Origin: Bryoerythrophyllum caledonicum
Lineage: Eukaryota; Streptophyta; Bryopsida; Pottiales; Pottiaceae
DNA length: 64,000 bases
Reading direction: 5' to 3'
NCBI GenBank assembly: GCA_963971425.1
Contig: OZ020524.1
Location: 4,311,773-4,375,772, forward strand
A model generated the notes under the pieces. That model made no database searches. It worked only from the letters and a program-made list of their open reading frames with translations, and was not told the DNA's origin. Made by a program: the position numbers and the translations under genes. Shown here piece after piece: positions 46,381-59,681 of the stretch; the stretch's first letter is position 1; each line of letters opens with the position of its first letter.

Positions 46381-47089
46381 AGGTTGCAGAATCAGACAGT
46401 AGGTCTCCGCACATGCACCTAGATTGGAGTTTTCAGGGACCGAACCCCTGTTTTGAGGAGCACTTCATTGAAATTTGTCCCCTGACATGCTCGCCATAGC
46501 GTCGTGTATGTTTGGGATGTTTTTGGTAGGTTTGTCAGTAAATCTTCACAAAAAATTTCGATAACCGCCCTTCGTTTTACCATCCCTCACGAAATTCACC
46601 CAAGTTCCCAACGACCTTTCATTATCTAGGTTTATGTGTTTTTCTTTCATGTGGAAAAGAGGGGCTTAGGGTACTTATCTTTCATGAGGCCAAGAAGGGT
46701 GACATTTTGAAGAACATGAACATGCTAATTAACCCCAAAAGATTCAAGTGTACTTACGGGGTCTTAAAATGTATACTTTGACCGCAATTATCTTGTAGTT
46801 TGTAAGGTCAAACTTCACAAAATTTTCACCACATCATTTCTTATAAATTCAAAAGAAGAGCCTATGGTTCCATTTTCAATTAGTTCATCTTCTCAGTTTC
46901 TAATCAACCAAGTAGAGATTCCTCTGAAATGGCAATTGATCAGCTGCAAGACAAACCCTGCAAGAGAAACATAGAAGAGAAACAAAGAAGAAAAACAGAG
47001 AAGAGAAATAAAGCTCTGAAATCAAGATAAACAGAGAAGAGAAATATTTTGGACAGTTAAAACCAACGCAAGGGCGGGGTAAACGAGGG
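46381..47089. other. Non-coding region between two MITEs
   Basis: No gene is supported. 46900-47050 is purine-rich (GAGAAACAAAGAAG-type). The rest belongs to the dispersed AT-rich family. Confidence 0.4.
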
Positions 47090-47101
47090 GAGGGCTGTGG
47101 G

Positions 47102-47378
47102 CGCGGACAGGAAACCCCCAAAGCTCGGGCTTACCCGAGGTGGGGCCCTGTCATAATTGCATGGGCTCATTTTTCTGGCCCTCCCATATTGGGGGGGTCA
47201 AAGGCTTTTTTTGGCTTTTTTTTTACGAAATTGGGGCCTACGGCTCGAATTTAGTCTGTAGGTCCCCCATTGGCTAAATTTAGGGCCCCATCCAAAAACA
47301 AAATAGGGGCCAGGTTTTGGCCCCACCACCTCCTCCCCCACCTGGTAAGTCTGAGCGTGGGGGGTTTCCTGTCAAATC
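47102..47378. mobile_element. MITE copy 2 (277 bp)
   Basis: Flanked by GAGGGCTGTGGG at 47090-47101 and 47379-47390. Inverted ends share ACAGGAAACCCCC and then CTCGGGCTTACCCGAGG-like sequence. The interior matches copy 1 in reverse, with almost the same total length, but the outermost 20 bases differ from those of copy 1. Confidence 0.75.
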
Positions 47379-47519
47379 GAGGGCTGTGGGAAAATTCTGA
47401 ACCATGTGCGGGTTTGCCCAATTCCGGGCCAAATTCTTAACCAAATTCGGTGGTAAATTCTGAACCAAATCTCAATCATGTGCGTGGGCCTAGTAACTTC
47501 TCAATCAATCAGGCAAAAT

Positions 47520-48070
47520 GAGGACGCTGCAGTGACTTAAATTAGTGCAATTTCTGGCAATTGTTCTGAAGAATCTCTGCGGACAAAATGAAGTCTCCCC
47601 CCGGATCCCTTCCACCCACTTGCCCCCACGTACTACTCTACGGTATTGCGACAGTAGACGACCCTAAAACTTGGATAAATCCAACAAATTTCCAACCTCC
47701 GGCAACATTGTGTTTGGAAAGCTTCGATAGCCATGGCTTCACTTCTCACAAGCCACTGAGGTGGATCGCTTGTGAATGTTGTGGCAGAGGGTTCTAAGTG
47801 GAGACGAGTGCCTAGAAGCTATGTGACTCTCGGTGTGTTATGCTTGGTGGAAGTGCAGTTTTGCAGATAGAGACGGTGGAGGGTGGTTTCATTCGGGAAG
47901 CCTGGGTCTGTCTTGTTCGAGGTGTGATGTGTTGGTGCTAGAGTAATGAACGTGGATCGCGATGTGGATTTTATTGATCTGGGCGTTAGTTTGAGGTGGT
48001 AGCTAGTTTACAGAGCAAGATAGAAGCCTGACGCCGTGGTCTCCCTCAGCGAATTGGGAGTGCGAGCTTC
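47520..48070 (+). promoter_or_regulatory. Conserved 5' region of the 546-residue gene
   Basis: Three copies of this upstream block exist in the window (also 44590-44966 and 57680-58207). It probably contains promoter and leader. A precise transcription start cannot be given. Confidence 0.45.
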
Positions 48071-49711
48071 ATGGCATATCTCGAGTTCGTCGAGGACGGA
48101 GACCACCCTCCAAGGGTGCGTAAGTTTAGATCAATAGACCCACATGAACGTGATTTACTAATGCCATGTCTCCCATGGAATGGTTGCGTATTGGAGGATT
48201 GGTACTTGAAGAATATGGGGGATGGGTTGCAATCCCGGATGGATAGAATGGTAACGGTGTGTAAATTATCGATGACGACCAAAGCCCGCCTAGACTCGAA
48301 ATTGGAGGTTGAAAGAGAAGTGAGGCAATTAGAAAGCTGGATGAGCAGCCACACGGCAGACGCAGAAGCATATATAGATGTAAGAGTTAACGCGTGTTTA
48401 GCTTTTTCTTACATTTTTTGTAGGGCAGACCCAGTCTTCGATGAAAGAAAAAAGAATTATTTGAAAGGAATCGAAGCGATTCTGCGGGAGTGCATGCGAT
48501 CATTCGAGGACATGTTGACCAGCCTGATGGCAACAGAAGAAGGAGAAGAAGAAGAGGATTTTCAGAGGAAGAAACGAGACGAAGAGGCGAGGCTGGTGTA
48601 CGCCGTGGCAGTGTCAGCTGTGGCAGTGCTAGCATTGGTGTACTTGTATCTGGTGGGGGTCATTGACAGAGGCGGCACCAAAACGTACTCACCTGGTTCC
48701 CGAGTACTCAGCTCCAACTTCGTCTCCATCGTTCTCGTCCTAGCCTTCTACGTCTGGTTCAAGAGCAGAGACCCAGCGTCCAGAGGAGGTTATCGCAGAC
48801 GTGGCCAGACTAAGATTGAGGCCAGGTACAAGCCACCAGGAGCATCTGGGAATTTTTCGTTAGGGTTGTGTGCTGACGACGAGGAGGCCGGAATCAAGAA
48901 GGAGATAGCTGCGTATTACTATGATAAACACTCACGTTGGTTGGATGTTAGAGATCGTGAGCATCGCTTCGAAATTCCGCTGACGCCTTCAGCGCCGGCC
49001 AACCTTGATACGAAGGAGAAGAGAAGATGGGTCAAGACCCGAGTCTTGCACGTATATGAAGAATATAAACGTTTCAGAGCAGGGTTACCGAGTCCTCCTG
49101 TGCAGCAAGTTGGACATGATCCTTTTGTTGCCTTCGATCTGGATTTTACAGTTGAAGATTTGCTTCAGGATCTTCCTGATAATCTTGAGGCCATGATTGA
49201 CTTCCCTCACTGCTCTGGTGCGGAGACTCAACCTGTCCGTGACAACCATGTTTTGCAGGCGGTGATGACAGCGTCGGTCATGCCTGATGGTTGTTTTGGT
49301 TTTGAACCTGGGACGTCCAGGGTCTCAGCTGTGAACAACGCTGTCGATGGAATTCACTCTGAAGTTGGTGTGGGTGGATTGGCAAATGGAGGTGCAGCCA
49401 ATGACATTCCTCAATTGAATTCAAGTGAGGTTCTACCCACATTGAGTCCAAGCAGGGAGTCTCCTACCAATTTCGAGTTTATCCAACAACACTCTTCTCC
49501 AATGGCAGGGCTGTCAAACGTGGACCAGCCTCAGAATTCAACCTTGTACATGCCGCCGTTTGCGTTGAAGTTGGTAAATTGTCTCATGCAGCAGATTGAA
49601 GAAAAAGACAGACAACTTGCAGAAAAAGACAGTCTAAATGAAGAACAAGCTCGAATGATGGTGGAGTTGAAGCGTGAAGTCGAGCGTTTGACAAGCATGT
49701 CACCATATTAA
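48071..49711 (+). CDS. Unrecognised 546-residue membrane and coiled-coil protein
   Basis: Uninterrupted frame from ATG 48071 to TAA. I do not recognise the family. Visible parts: an N-terminal charged domain (1-150) with helices, an acidic run EEGEEEED (about 157-163), two hydrophobic segments (about 174-197 and 211-230) separated by a short polar loop, a basic stretch YRRRGQTK, a conserved middle (about 265-345, ending near YEEYKRF), an acidic/Asn-rich linker, and a C-terminal coiled coil (about 500-543, IEEKDRQLAEKD). The two segments suggest a membrane hairpin with both ends on one side. The second copy at 58216 keeps the middle and C-terminal parts at about 93 percent identity by eye, so the frame is real coding sequence. 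No intron was needed. Confidence 0.72.
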   Translation: MAYLEFVEDGDHPPRVRKFRSIDPHERDLLMPCLPWNGCVLEDWYLKNMGDGLQSRMDRMVTVCKLSMTTKARLDSKLEVEREVRQLESWMSSHTADAEAYIDVRVNACLAFSYIFCRADPVFDERKKNYLKGIEAILRECMRSFEDMLTSLMATEEGEEEEDFQRKKRDEEARLVYAVAVSAVAVLALVYLYLVGVIDRGGTKTYSPGSRVLSSNFVSIVLVLAFYVWFKSRDPASRGGYRRRGQTKIEARYKPPGASGNFSLGLCADDEEAGIKKEIAAYYYDKHSRWLDVRDREHRFEIPLTPSAPANLDTKEKRRWVKTRVLHVYEEYKRFRAGLPSPPVQQVGHDPFVAFDLDFTVEDLLQDLPDNLEAMIDFPHCSGAETQPVRDNHVLQAVMTASVMPDGCFGFEPGTSRVSAVNNAVDGIHSEVGVGGLANGGAANDIPQLNSSEVLPTLSPSRESPTNFEFIQQHSSPMAGLSNVDQPQNSTLYMPPFALKLVNCLMQQIEEKDRQLAEKDSLNEEQARMMVELKREVERLTSMSPY

Positions 49712-50233
49712 GCTCATGTGTGGAAGGTTTATCTGTAAGTAGTTAGCTAGAACCACAGTAGGGTTAGTAGTGGGAAATAGTACAGGTTTGCTCTTGCCAA
49801 TCTCAGCTCTACCGTGTATCCTTGTAATTTCTGTGGTGGTACGACCACGTTCATTTCACAAGTACATTGTTCTGTTTTCAATCAATGCAACCAACCAGAG
49901 TGATCGCAGTAATGATCCGAATCTGAATTCCACCTTTCACCAGACAACACACACAGGTTTCGCATATCCATCCCACGATGAATGAAGCAGAATATATGTT
50001 GGACCCAGATGAAGATGCGCCCACCCTGGCACTAAATGGCTCAAATCATGCACACAAACACCCTCATGATCGAAAGATGCAACACCTGTGTTGTTGTCGA
50101 TCATGATACGACCGCAGTTGCAGTTTCCCGGGTTTGAAAATGGTCACAGCATGCGAGACAGAGATGTATTGTTGGATCGCTCGCTGGTCGTCGACGGTTG
50201 CGAGCATTCCGAGTCTGTAAATTAGGGCACGAG
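49712..50233 (+). other. Spacer between the two duplicated genes
   Basis: Contains the 3' untranslated region of the 546-residue gene and the start of the next. It is copied at 59160-59681 with few changes. The short frame at 49770-49985 is present in both copies but has no recognisable domain. Confidence 0.45.
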
Positions 50234-52229
50234 ATGAGGAGATTGTTGAACATCCTGGTGCTGTCTGTGATGGTGACGGTGACGACGATGGCGAATTCTG
50301 CGTCCGGGTTGGCGAGGAATTCCGCGTTTCTGGGCTACAGCGAGCGGCCGCTCGTGGTTCCACAGTTTCACGGTCTCAACCCTAATCTGTCAATGGCAAG
50401 AGCATGAATTCCATGTCTGCTTAACTGTTTTGCCCCCTCTTTCATGTTGAGTATGTGATTCAAAGTTGGTCGCCTTGAGATTTACAGGGATGAGATCGTT
50501 GTGAGGATTTTTAAACCAGACTGGAAGCTTCGGTTAGGGTTTGGTGGAGGTTGATGATTGAAAACCATTGGGGGTTGACATGTGGTTAGGGTATCCGCAA
50601 AGACCGAAGGAGCGTCTTGTGTTTGCGACTGAGTATGGGGTATGGTATAACGCTTTCATTGAAGGATGCTGTGTAGAGTAGCCTAGAGTTCAGTGAAGCG
50701 CATACTCTTCATTGTCAGCAATTCTTAGTACACTTCGATCGTGAGCTCGTTTGGTTTGATCTGCCATTGACAAAAATCAACGATTACTGTTGGAGAATAT
50801 TGCAGGATATCACGGTGGAACTGAAAAGAGAAATGGCGTTTAAAACTGTCGAGTACGTGAAGGTTGTCTTCATTCCTTTTTCTTGTTGTGCATAAGCGAA
50901 ATATCATGGAGCATATGTGGAGTTGTCGCCAGATTTCTTTATCCGTTCACCATTGTCTCAATTGCCTTGAAGGTGGATTCAGAGTAACGTTTGTTGCCCA
51001 TTTGTGAGATCTGTTTGTAGAAATCACGAATGCTTCAGATAGAGACTTGATTTCATTGCTGTAAATTAAGTGATTAGCTGGTGTTGATGGAAACAGAGCT
51101 TGGTCAGCCGAGGTTTATTTGATGGATGTGGTTTCTACCGTGCGGAGCCTCCAGGTCGGTGATCCGAGGAATACTTAGTCCAGAATACTACCTCCCACAC
51201 AGATTGATGTCATGGATGAACAACAGTACAATTTTGACTAAAAGTATAATAATTTTTGCTGGTAGGCTATCCTTTCTTAAAGTGTGTTTTAGGAATACTT
51301 TTTTGCTTGGTAGAGATTCAGCTAATTTTTGGCAGATATGGAAACGCTGCTCCAGGTCCAACAATAGACGCTGGGAGAAATGACACTCGTGAAGGGTGCG
51401 TAATTTGCCTTTTAAGCTTTCATTTTTCGTGTATCTGCAGCGAGAACGAGTTGGAAAGCTATTGATACCTTCCTCTCTTTACCAAACCACTGTTCGGGGG
51501 CAACAACCTACTCTGTTGTGCAGATATGCATTATTGCAAGGTGGGCTGTACTCTTGTGGGCGTCAAGAAAACAAGGAATTGCCTCTGGAAACGAAGCTGG
51601 ACAACAGCAAAGGAACCGTGGCGCTCATTACTGTAATTTATCTCATTCCTTTAGATGCAATATGAGTTGTTGCTTTCCGACTGGCTTTCATGTACGACTG
51701 GATTGAGGGCTTGCACCATTGTTGAAGCGAAAAATATCACCCTTGTCGTTCGGAATAGTTTGAAAGTGTATACGCTTTTTGTATTAGCAAACGTTGCTCA
51801 TGCTCTCATCCATGTACAGCTCGATGGTGAGCAAATTTGATGATGTGCAGGGAACAAGTGAGTTCTTTTTCAGCGTCGAAGACCACCACGAATGGAATGG
51901 GAGCTTCTCTGTGTTTGGAACGGTATGAGAAACCTCAAAATTTGCAGTGATTAGACCAACAGATCAATTCAAGCTTTTTTAGGGAGGCACTTTTATTGAA
52001 CCTTGTTTGGATGCCCGTGTATACCTGTCGTTGTTACAGATATGTGATGTAATTTAGGAAGGTCTGTGAAGGATCTGATGCTTGATTGCAGGTGGTGGGA
52101 GAGCCGAGCTGGCGTGCTTTGGAGCACCTTGTGGCATTACCTACAAGGCAGGAGGTGCATCCGAGCGGCACTGTCATGCGGATTTTGCTGGAGCCTGTCA
52201 TTTTCAAAGTCACCCTTGAGCAATATTGA
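50234..52229 (+). CDS. Secreted cyclophilin-like peptidyl-prolyl isomerase (spliced, copy 1)
   Basis: Exon-like blocks in order: 50234-50370 (signal peptide MRRLLNILVLSVMVTV), about 50465-50500 (GRLEIYRDEIV), 50806-50862 (ITVELKREMAFKTVEYVK), about 51111-51155 (GCGFYRAEPP), about 51340-51395 (YGNAAPGPTIDAG), 51524-51632 (YALLQGGLYS, LETKLDNSKGTVALI), 51851-51922 (SEFFFSVEDHHEWNGSFSVFGT) and 52092-52229 (WRALEHLVALPTRQ, GTVMRILLEP). The last three join cleanly in phase 0 with AG/GT sites. The wording and order fit a plant cyclophilin-like family that acts on protein folding; the signal peptide puts it in the secretory pathway. The joins around 50.9-51.3 kb are unclear: the FYRAEPP block runs into a stop, so this copy may be defective. 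The C-terminus differs from copy 2. Confidence 0.55.
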
Positions 52230-52282
52230 AGTGTTTTTGGTGAAGTTGTCAAGGAATTTGGACCTGAAACACTTCAATATTG
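52221..52282. repeat. Perfect 16-bp inverted repeat at the gene end
   Basis: CAATATTGAAGTGTTT (52221-52236) and its exact reverse complement (52267-52282) surround a 30-base loop. The first arm supplies the last codons and the stop of cyclophilin-like copy 1. A TGGTGAAG-TGTCAAGGAATTT phrase is also repeated directly (about 52240 and 52302). Absent from copy 2. Confidence 0.8.
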
Positions 52283-52973
52283 CCCTTCTAAGATGGTTTT
52301 TGGTGAAGTGTCAAGGAATTTTGGGAGGTGAAGAATAAGATGGAGTAGGTGACTGTAGTTGACATTTTTAACCATTATAATCGTGTATGAAAGACTGTAC
52401 CACAGTCCCAGGGCAGGATGTGGAGGATGATTGAGAGAAACCAGGCGCCATGAACAATGCAATCTCCACGTCTACACTATCCAGATATAAGAGTGCAAAA
52501 ATATACAAAAAAGAAAACAAATCAGCAGGTTGTAAGTAACAAAAATCGTACCCACCCACAATTTAATGATCCAATCAAAGGTTCTACGTCTTTCATACAA
52601 CTCAACAAGCTAAAAAATAATCCTTACCTCCACGAGAGTATTGACTCAAAAGCTCCATACAATTGTCTCCTCTGAGTGTCAAAAACAAATAGAGTGCAAC
52701 AGTTCGGATGTGTCAGGAGCTCCAACCCGTTCAACACACTTCTCCTCAAAACAGTATCCTCCTTGTGCAGATTACACCAATTACACTAATTTGAAGATTA
52801 TGCTTAGTAATCTAGACAAGTTTTGACGTATGCACATTCCACTTCTACAGTGCCCAAGGCCAAGCACCAAATTATGACATGAAACTCCACCTTGGATTAT
52901 AAGATTCAATACTAATCTGGTATTCATCAATGTTCAGTCCTTGAAGTACTATATCATGCAGACAGCTAACTAG
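52283..52973. other. Non-coding region
   Basis: Small frames only, without family signal. Lies beyond the end of the duplicated block. I see no repeat or RNA gene. Confidence 0.4.
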
Positions 52974-53551
52974 TCACTGATGTCTTGTTTGAGTCCACTT
53001 TCTTGACGTCCCGTACAGGCTCCGATACCTTTCCAAGGCCGCTTCGTTCTCCTCACACTCACAACTCTTGACTTCCAAAGCTGGCTTTGCAGAGACATGC
53101 TCTTTCTTTGTCAAGTTCCATAGGAAACGTGATGACCAAGTATCGGGTTGGCATTTGTTGATGAGCAGTATCTGCTTGAGATGATTGGTCTTCTGCTTGA
53201 ATTCTTCACATCTGGGCCACTTCTCCGCATAATTAAAAGTATCGCTGTTGCCTCTGCATCGTTGGATCATGCATCACCTTCACTAGCTTCAATGGGACTG
53301 AGGTCTGCACCGGCCTGATGGATGACTAGGGGACGAGGTGCGCAGGTTCGCTAGAATCCACCATCGTCGCCGCAATACAATCCATCATCGTCGCCTGCAC
53401 AGACACGGTGAGCGAGAGCACCAGAAACAGCATTTTATGAAGTTGGAAATTATGTTCCGCTTACCGAGACATCCGCCCGCTGGATACTGTCCTGATACCC
53501 GGCAAGGATCCTGTTGACACCCGATCTGTCCGGGCTTCCTGTCGTGTCCAT
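52974..53551 (-). CDS. Possible small spliced gene, unrecognised
   Basis: On minus, ATG 53551 opens 29 codons (MDTTGSPDRSGVNRIL and on) that end at a good donor after 53465 (TCG, then GTAAGC). An acceptor before 53394 continues in phase for 22 codons to a TAG at 53326. Further down, the 98-codon frame 52974-53270 (RCEEFKQKTNHLKQ, NLTKKEHVSAKPALEVKS, ALERYRSLYGTSRKW) has protein-like composition with several Cys and Trp, and a candidate acceptor (GATGCAG) near its start. The two could belong to one gene if splicing skips the TAG, or be separate. I do not recognise either part. Confidence 0.35.
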
Positions 53552-54125
53552 GATATGATGATGATTATACGAAGTTGGTTGTAATGAAATAGATGAAATA
53601 TTGTAATATTGTTTTTATGAAAGTTGTTAGTTGAAGAGTCTTCAATCGTTGAAATACTAACTTTATTTAGTCCAACCTATGAAATGAGTCACAAGTATGT
53701 ACCTACTCCAAGATTTGATATTTTCAATTGTTGATTACACATCTCGTTTTGTTGGTTGGACACAATGTTTATTTTACACATTTTTTTTTAAGCTAGAGTG
53801 GCGACACAAATTTTTTGGAGACAAAAACTCTAGCAACACCATTTCCAAAATATCGTGGTAAAGATCACTTATGCTGCATCTATACCCTATATTCCATAGA
53901 TCCAAAAAGAATTAATGGCAAATAGGAAGGGTGTCCTAGAGAATTTTGGCATCCGATTTCAATAACATACTCCATAAACTTCACCTAATATGAGTTTGAG
54001 GTGACTTCAAACTTCATTCTCACAAATTTAGGCAACTAGACGCCCACCTTGAGACTTTTTGCATTTAGGGGTTTACTGAACACAATTATGGTTGCTAAGA
54101 ACTTTCCTTTACTACTATCCACTTG
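53552..54125. other. AT-rich non-coding region
   Basis: Upstream of the possible small gene and before the R1 copy. No gene or repeat boundary is visible apart from the start of R1 homology near 54130. Confidence 0.35.
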
Positions 54126-56850
<2,725 letters not shown>

Positions 56851-57680
56851 GACGAAGTTTTTAAAATGGGCTTTTTGAAAGTTCGGTCAGGTTCCTATGG
56901 TGTCAATTTCCAATATATGTCTTTGGAATTCTTATTGTAGAAGGGAATTACTAAGAGCCTAGTGAAAGAACTATTTTGGCTAGGACACTCTATTGCATGG
57001 ATTTTCAATATTTGCAAGTAGTATTATTTCCCTTCAAATTGTCAAAAAAAAGTTGTTGGCTTTAGTGAAAAATAGCATTTTTATTCCAGTAAACATTTTC
57101 ACACTTTGTTGCATATTGTCAGGCAAGTTACCAAAAACATTCTTCTTTTCCACATAAAACATGTATATCTTCATATTAGAGATCTTTAATTTTTCCACAA
57201 AAATATGTAGTGGAAGCCTTTCTACTGACCATTCCGATCATTACTCTGAAACATATTAAGTTCACAAAAAATGAAAGCGTGAATTGGCCATTTTTGAACC
57301 TCCACTCCTTGCACAAACCTTTTGAATATGCTACACCCCTCCTCTAAAATTGGTGTAAGAGTAACTAACATCATGCTTAACAAGATGGTAATGGACTTAG
57401 ACCTTGTGTAGTGCAAAAATTTGACACCAAGTGAAGTTAAACCCTGCTGATCCTCTATACGCAAGGAAGAAAATGAACCATTTGCTCGACTTCAAACACT
57501 ATAATCTTTCCATCCTTGCGGTCAAAATTTATGAAACTTTGAGAGTATGTTTCTTTATAAGTCGTAATTGAGATCCTTCTATGAAAACCAGAAATGAAAT
57601 TCTGTGTCTCCTTCTCTATTTAGTGCACTAAAATCCAACAATTTTGAAGTATTTTATGGTGTGAAACTGTCACGGTCCCT
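56851..57680. other. Repeat-derived non-coding region
   Basis: 57300-57670 matches 44980-45310 and ends with the CCTTAGGGGTTGAATAACG motif that leads into the copied 5' region. No gene. Confidence 0.45.
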
Positions 57681-59159
57681 TAGGGGTTGAATAACGATCC
57701 AATTGGTCAAGGTGTTGACAGTATAGAAATTCGGAACAATTCCTGGCAATTACTCTAAAGGCTCTGTGCAGACAAAATGAAGGCTTCCCCTGGGTCCCCT
57801 TCCACGGCCTTCCACCCCCTCTCTTCCCAACTTCAATCCCCTTCATCCCCCATTTTCATCCCCCATTTTCATCCCCTCTCTCCCCCACATTCACCCCCTT
57901 CCACTCCCTTGACCCCACGTGCTGGTCTACACCTCCCCCTATTGCGACAGTACATGACCCTAAATCTTGGTATAAACCCAACAAAGTTAGCCTGAGTTGG
58001 GGAGGTTTCAGTAGCCATGGCTTCACTTCTCACAACCCACTGAGGTGTTTGCTCGTGGATGTTGTGGCAGAGGGTTCGAAGTGGAGACGAGTGCCTAGAA
58101 GCAATTTCACTCTCGGTGTGTTATGCTTGGGGGAAGTGCAGTTTAGCAGGTAGAGACGGTGGAGGGTGATTTCATTCGGGAAGCCTGGGTCTGTCTTGTT
58201 CGTGGTACAATCCAGCAGACCCAGCGTCCAGACGAGGTTATCGCAGACGTGGCCAGACTAAGGTTGAGGCCAGGTACAAACCTGCAGGGGCATCTGGGAA
58301 TTTTTCGTTAGGCTTGTGTGCTGACGACGAGGAGGCCGGAGTCAAGCAGGAGATAGCGGCGTTTTACTATGGTAAACACTCGCGTTGGTTGGATGTTAAA
58401 GGTCGTGAGCATTGCTTCGAAATTCCGCTGACGCCTTCAGCGCCGGACAGCGATAATACGGTGGCGAAGAGAAGATGGGTCAAGACCCGAGTCTTGCAGG
58501 TATATGAAGAATACAAACGTTTCAGAGGAGGGTTACCGAATCCTCCTGTGCAGCAAGTTGGACATGGTCCTTCTGTTGCCTTCGATCCGGATTTTACAGT
58601 TGAAGATATGCTTCAGGATCTTCCTGATAATCTTGAGGCCATGATTGACTTCCCTCACTGCTCTGCTGCGGAGACTCAACCTGTCCGTGACAACCATGTT
58701 TTGCAGGCGGTGATGACTGCGGCGGTCATGCCTGATGGTTGTTTTGGTTTTGAACCTGGGACGTCCTGGGTCTCAGCTGTGAACAACGCTGTCGGTGGAA
58801 ATCACTCTGAAGTTGGTGTGGGTGGATTGGCAAATGGAGGTGCAGCCAATGACATTCCTCAGTTTATTTCATGCGAGGTTCCATCCACATTGAGCCCAAG
58901 CGGAGAGTCTCCTACCAATTTCGAGTTTTTCCAACAACACTCTTCTCCAATGGCAGGGCTGTCAAACGTGGACCAGCATCAGAATTAAACCTTGGACCTG
59001 CCGCCGTTTGCGTTGAAGTTTTTTAGTTGTCTCGTGCAGCAGATTGAAGAAAAAGACAGACAACTTGCAGAAAAAGACAGTCTATATGAAGAACAAGCTC
59101 GAATGATGGTGGAGTTGAAGCGTGAAGTCGAGCGTTTGACAAGCATTTCACCATATTAA
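57681..59159 (+). pseudogene. Truncated second copy of the 546-residue gene
   Basis: The 5' region (57681-58203) is joined directly to codon 235 or so of the gene: about 848 bp, equal to 47921-48768 of copy 1, is missing, including the start codon and both hydrophobic segments. The frame then matches copy 1 with no net indel (offset 9448) until TAA at 58986-58988, where copy 1 has TCA. The coiled-coil region beyond the stop is still readable to 59159. An ATG-less start makes translation of the rest unlikely. Confidence 0.88.
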
Positions 59160-59681
59160 GCTCATGTGTGGAAGGTTTATCTGTAAGTAGTTAGCTAGAA
59201 CCACAGTAGGGTTAGTAGTGGGAAATAGTACAGGTTTGCTCTTGCCAATCTCAGCTCTACCGTGTATCCTTGTAATTTCTGTGGTGGTACGACCACGTTC
59301 ATTTCATATGTACATTGTTTTGTTTTCAATCAATGCAACCAACCAGAGTGATCGCAGTAATGATCCGAATCTGAATCCAACCTTTCACCAGACAACACAC
59401 ACAGGTTTCGCATATCCATCCCACGATGAATGAAGCAGAATATATGTTGGACCCGGCTGAAGATGCGCCCACCCTGGCACTAAATGGCTCAAATCATGCA
59501 CACAAACAACCTCGTGATCGAAAGATGTAACACCTGTGTTGTTGTCGATCACGATACGACCGTAGTTGCAGTTTCCCGGGTTTGAAAATGGTGACAGCAT
59601 GCGAGAATGAGAAGTATTGTCGGATCCCTCGCAGGTCGTCGACGGTTGCGAGCATTCTCAGTCTGTAAATTAGGGCACGAG
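59160..59681 (+). other. Spacer copy 2
   Basis: Counterpart of 49712-50233, with scattered substitutions. Confidence 0.5.
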
